A stretch of DNA of 7,370 bases from DATLYF01 sp035575095 (GTDB lineage: Bacteria > Pseudomonadota > Gammaproteobacteria > Competibacterales > Competibacteraceae), in assembly GCA_035575095.1 (NCBI GenBank), contig DATLYF010000062.1, positions 1-7,370 of the forward strand, read 5' to 3'. Below the pieces are notes generated by a model. It ran no database searches and was not told the origin of the DNA. It saw only the letters and a list, made by a program, of their open reading frames with translations. The position numbers and the translations under genes were made by a program. Each line of letters begins with the position of its first letter. Positions within the stretch are counted from its first letter, which is position 1. Positions 5,668 through 7,370 of the stretch are shown in pieces.

Positions 5668-7370
5668 CCACAGCACCCTGTTCTTCGAGCCCAGCATCGC
5701 CCGGCATCCGCGTTTCCCGACGCTGAACGCCGCCTACCTCGCCGACGAGAGCGAGGTGGTCGCCCATCTGCTCAAGGAGGCGACGCTGCCCGCCGCGACC
5801 CGCGACCGCATTGCCGAGCGCGCCCGCGCCCTGGTGGTAGAGGTGCGCCGCCAGCGGGTCAAGGGCAGCGGCATCGATGCCTTCATGCACGAGTACGAGC
5901 TATCCAGCCAGGAGGGCGTGGTCCTCATGTGCCTGGCTGAGGCTCTGCTGCGCATCCCCGATGCCGAGACCCGGGACAAGCTGATCGAGGACAAGATCGG
6001 TTCGGCCGACTGGGAGAAGCACCTCGGCAAGAGCGAGTCGCTGTTCGTCAACGCCTCCACCTGGGGCCTGATGCTCACCGGGCGCATGATCAAGCTCAAG
6101 GACAGCGAGGGCGTGTTCAAGCGCCTGGTACAGCGCTCCGGCGAGCCGGTGATCCGCCAGGCCATCACCCAGGCCATGCGCATCCTCGGTCGCCAGTTCG
6201 TCATGGGGCGCACCATCAAGGAGGCGCTGGAGCGCGCCCGCTCGGCGGAGAAGGTAGGCTATCGCCATTCCTATGACATGCTGGGCGAGGCGGCGCGCAC
6301 CGCCAAGGACGCCGAGCGCTACTTCCAGGCCTACCAGCAGGCCATCGATGCCATCGGCAAGGAGGCCGCCGGCCGCGGCCCCATCGCCGCGCCGGGCATC
6401 TCGGTCAAGCTCTCCGCCCTGCACCCGCGCTATGAACTGGCCCAGGGCGAGCGGGTAATGCGCGAGCTGGTACCGAAACTCAAGGCCCTGGCGCTCGCCG
6501 CCAAGCGCTACGATATCGGCATGACCGTGGACGCCGAGGAGGCCGAACGCCTCGATATCTCGCTGGCAGTGCTGGAGGCGGTGTTCAAGGACCCGGAGCT
6601 GGCTGGCTGGGAGGGCTTCGGCCTGGCACTACAGGCCTACCAGAAGCGCGCCTTCCACGTCCTCGACTGGCTGGCTGACCTGGCCCGCTCCCAGGGCCGG
6701 CGGCTGATGGTGCGCCTGGTCAAGGGCGCTTACTGGGACAGCGAGATCAAGCGCGCCCAGGAGCGCGGCCTGCCCGGCTACCCGGTGTTCACCCGCAAGG
6801 CCAGCACCGACGTCTCGTATCTGGCCTGCGCGCGTAAACTGCTGGCCAACCGCGACGCCTTCTATCCGCAGTTCGCCACCCACAACGCCCACACCGTCGC
6901 CGCCGTCCTGGAGATGGCCGGGGACAACCGCGAGTTCGAGTTCCAGCGCCTGCACGGCATGGGCGAGGCCCTGTACGAGCAGATCGTCGGTGCCGATCGG
7001 CTGGGCGTGCCCTGCCGCGTCTACGCCCCGGTGGGCAGCCACGAGGACCTGCTCGCCTACCTGGTGCGGCGGCTGTTGGAAAACGGCGCCAATACCTCCT
7101 TCGTCAACCGCATCGTCGACGAAAAAGCACCCATCGACGAGATCATCGCCGACCCGGTGACCAAGGTTGCCCGGCTGGCCCGCATCCCCCATCCGCACAT
7201 CCCCCTGCCCCGCGACCTCTACGGCGAGGCGCGGCAGAACTCGGCCGGTCTGGATCTCAGCAACATCGACAACCTGCGCCGGCTGGAGGCCGAGATGGCG
7301 CAGGCGCTGCAGCGCGACTGGCGCGCCGCGCCCATCATCGGCGGGGTGATGAAGGACGGCGAGGGCAAGG
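5663..7370 (+). CDS. putA: PutA: bifunctional proline dehydrogenase / L-glutamate-gamma-semialdehyde dehydrogenase, 3' truncated
   Basis: The frame is open to the window end, giving 569 residues from ATG 5663. The FAD-dependent proline dehydrogenase barrel is complete: GISVKLSALHPRYE with Lys249, TVDAEEAERLD with Asp290, RLVKGAYWDSEIKRAQ with Arg351, THNAHT, and LVRRLLENGANTSF with Arg469 and Arg470, which in E. coli PutA bind the proline carboxylate. Before it lie the PutA helical arm and domain II (SSQEGVVLMCLAEALLRIPD, SLFVNASTWGL). After it the linker to the P5C dehydrogenase domain begins (SAGLDLSNID), and the window ends there. The enzyme oxidises proline to glutamate at the inner membrane. 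The ribbon-helix-helix DNA-binding domain at the start of E. coli PutA is absent; similarity starts near its residue 75. ATG 5663 gives the best homology start but has only a weak GGAAA ahead. ATG 5630 and a fused start at 5357 are alternatives, since no stop intervenes. Confidence 0.92.
   Translation, partial: MTHSTLFFEPSIARHPRFPTLNAAYLADESEVVAHLLKEATLPAATRDRIAERARALVVEVRRQRVKGSGIDAFMHEYELSSQEGVVLMCLAEALLRIPDAETRDKLIEDKIGSADWEKHLGKSESLFVNASTWGLMLTGRMIKLKDSEGVFKRLVQRSGEPVIRQAITQAMRILGRQFVMGRTIKEALERARSAEKVGYRHSYDMLGEAARTAKDAERYFQAYQQAIDAIGKEAAGRGPIAAPGISVKLSALHPRYELAQGERVMRELVPKLKALALAAKRYDIGMTVDAEEAERLDISLAVLEAVFKDPELAGWEGFGLALQAYQKRAFHVLDWLADLARSQGRRLMVRLVKGAYWDSEIKRAQERGLPGYPVFTRKASTDVSYLACARKLLANRDAFYPQFATHNAHTVAAVLEMAGDNREFEFQRLHGMGEALYEQIVGADRLGVPCRVYAPVGSHEDLLAYLVRRLLENGANTSFVNRIVDEKAPIDEIIADPVTKVARLARIPHPHIPLPRDLYGEARQNSAGLDLSNIDNLRRLEAEMAQALQRDWRAAPIIGGVMKDGEGK

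Noticed and set aside
5491..5940. Plus-strand open frame of 149 codons across the toxin-putA junction
   Set aside because: It is in a different frame from both the toxin and PutA homology, its composition is Arg/Pro-rich, and it shows no domain.
6629..7198. Minus-strand open frame opposite putA
   Set aside because: It is a shadow of the strongly conserved proline dehydrogenase coding sequence.

Overview
The window comes from a GC-rich proteobacterium, most likely a gammaproteobacterium. This rests on composition, on the close resemblance of its PutA to the enterobacterial enzyme, and on a PreP-type M16 protease of the kind common in that class. The genus cannot be read from the sequence. No tRNA, rRNA, CRISPR array or insertion sequence was seen.

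Left part (1-2282, + strand): the last ~760 codons of a PreP-like M16C metallopeptidase; its zinc-binding N-terminus lies outside the window. A strong inverted repeat (2294-2327) separates it from a convergent gene pair on the minus strand.

Middle part (2344-4162, - strand): a two-gene unit read right to left. First comes a 103-residue protein (3851-4162), then an S8 subtilisin-type serine protease (2344-3801). The small protein resembles the N-terminal domain of the protease along its whole length, so it looks like a free-standing pro-domain, inhibitor or chaperone. Neither start is preceded by a signal peptide. A ~300-base non-coding stretch lies upstream, then a small predicted lipoprotein with a charged helical region (4463-4909, - strand).

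Right part (5059-7370, + strand): this is the most unusual region. A YefM-type antitoxin gene (5118-5360) is preceded by two CGTACG hexamers spaced 12 bp centre to centre, which matches the operator geometry known for YefM-YoeB. The overlapping YoeB/Txe-like toxin frame (from 5357) has lost two of three expected catalytic positions and has no stop codon. It runs through an 18-residue Ala/Thr/Pro linker directly into putA (proline dehydrogenase / P5C dehydrogenase), which continues past the window end. This PutA lacks the N-terminal ribbon-helix-helix DNA-binding domain found in autoregulatory PutA proteins. One reading is that a former toxin-antitoxin module now serves as the control region, and perhaps an N-terminal domain, of putA. 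The open fused frame and the operator-like repeats are seen directly; the regulatory role is inference.
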